5,873 bases of DNA, from contig JAHKLV010000055.1 of NCBI GenBank assembly GCA_020854925.1, forward strand, positions 1-5,873, in the 5' to 3' direction. A program made the position numbers and the translations under genes. This document shows, piece by piece, positions 5,623-5,873 of this stretch (positions are counted from its first letter, which is position 1; each line of letters starts with the position of its first letter). The notes below the pieces were generated by a model. It saw nothing but the letters and a program-made list of their open reading frames with translations, was not told the origin of the DNA and did no database searches. Source of the DNA: Candidatus Methanofastidiosia archaeon (lineage in GTDB: Archaea > Methanobacteriota_B > Thermococci > Methanofastidiosales > NM3).

Positions 5623-5873
5623 ATGACCAAACAGTATATCACAATGGCCCTCGTGCTCGTCCTGTTGGTGGCGTGCATGACGGCACCGGCGGGTGCGCGA
5701 CCGTCACCCTGCCGGTCCCCGGCCACACAGGGTGGCATCGACGCCGGAAAATGCTATGTCTCCTTTTCCCAGGGGCTTGCGGCGTTCCTTTCCGCCGCCG
5801 AAGCGGCCGACGCCGAAGGGACGCCGCAGGAGCGCCTAGACGCACTTGAAGGGGCGCTCATGAAGGGGGCGCG
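5623..5873 (+). CDS. Unrecognised exported protein, N-terminal part (runs off the right edge)
   Basis: From the ATG at 5623 the plus strand is open for 83 codons to the window end. The product begins MTKQYITMALVLVLLVACM, a typical signal peptide: one lysine, then a hydrophobic core at about residues 6-17. Two processing routes fit: signal peptidase I after AGA (residues 23-25), or lipidation at C18 within LVAC (15-18). The remainder is Ala- and Gly-rich, with cysteines at 30 and 44 and a predicted helical, acidic stretch from about 50 onward. I do not recognise the family and too little is visible to assign a role. The export signal, the GGTGA site and the absence of stops in a GC-rich frame make it a real gene. 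It is divergent from the helicase with a 131-nt gap. Confidence 0.75.
   Translation, partial: MTKQYITMALVLVLLVACMTAPAGARPSPCRSPATQGGIDAGKCYVSFSQGLAAFLSAAEAADAEGTPQERLDALEGALMKGA

Noticed and set aside
5639..5845. 68-codon minus-strand open frame at the right end
   Set aside because: It is Arg- and Pro-rich, antisense to the signal-peptide gene, and has no family resemblance.
1..5873. CRISPR array, insertion sequence, tRNA or rRNA
   Set aside because: Looked for direct repeats, transposase-like frames with terminal inverted repeats, and cloverleaf or rRNA sequence. None was seen, and the window is filled by ordinary genes.

Overview
This window looks like archaeal chromosomal DNA, most likely from a methanogen-type euryarchaeote. 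The evidence is a TATA/BRE-type promoter (a CGAAA element before a TATA box) and strong Shine-Dalgarno sites (AGGAGGT, GGTGA). There is also a lipoprotein signal ending in Ser-Gly-Cys-Ile-Gly-Gly, an Lhr-type helicase of the long archaeal form, and GC-rich genes separated by AT-rich gaps. The genus cannot be fixed from this sequence alone.

Layout, left to right. (1) Positions 1-721, minus strand: the first 240 residues of a DppB/OppB-type ABC transporter permease whose C-terminus lies beyond the left edge. (2) Positions 764-2425, minus strand: the partner family-5 solute-binding lipoprotein, 553 residues. The two genes are 42 nt apart and co-oriented, binding protein first, so this is the front of a peptide/nickel-type ABC importer operon. 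The remaining genes (second permease, two ATPases) would be expected to the left. A hairpin whose loop contains the stop codon of the binding-protein gene, followed by two U-runs, sits between them and probably reduces transcription of the permease. (3) Positions 2426-2680: a 255-nt AT-rich gap holding the helicase 3' end, the importer promoter and a short leader with a hairpin. (4) Positions 2681-5491, minus strand: a 936-residue Lhr-family superfamily 2 helicase with every core motif intact, plus a C-terminal zinc-knuckle and helix-hairpin-helix-like tail. (5) Positions 5492-5622: a divergent promoter gap with one AT-rich element; the spacing suggests a leaderless helicase mRNA. (6) Positions 5623 to the right edge, plus strand: the start of an unrecognised exported protein.

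The importer and the helicase appear to be separate transcription units with no evident functional link. I see no CRISPR array, mobile element, tRNA or rRNA, and no clear undescribed multigene system. The most interesting details are an EF-hand-like calcium loop inserted in the binding protein, the stop-codon-in-loop attenuator, the compact divergent promoter, and the conserved-looking but poorly characterised helicase tail.
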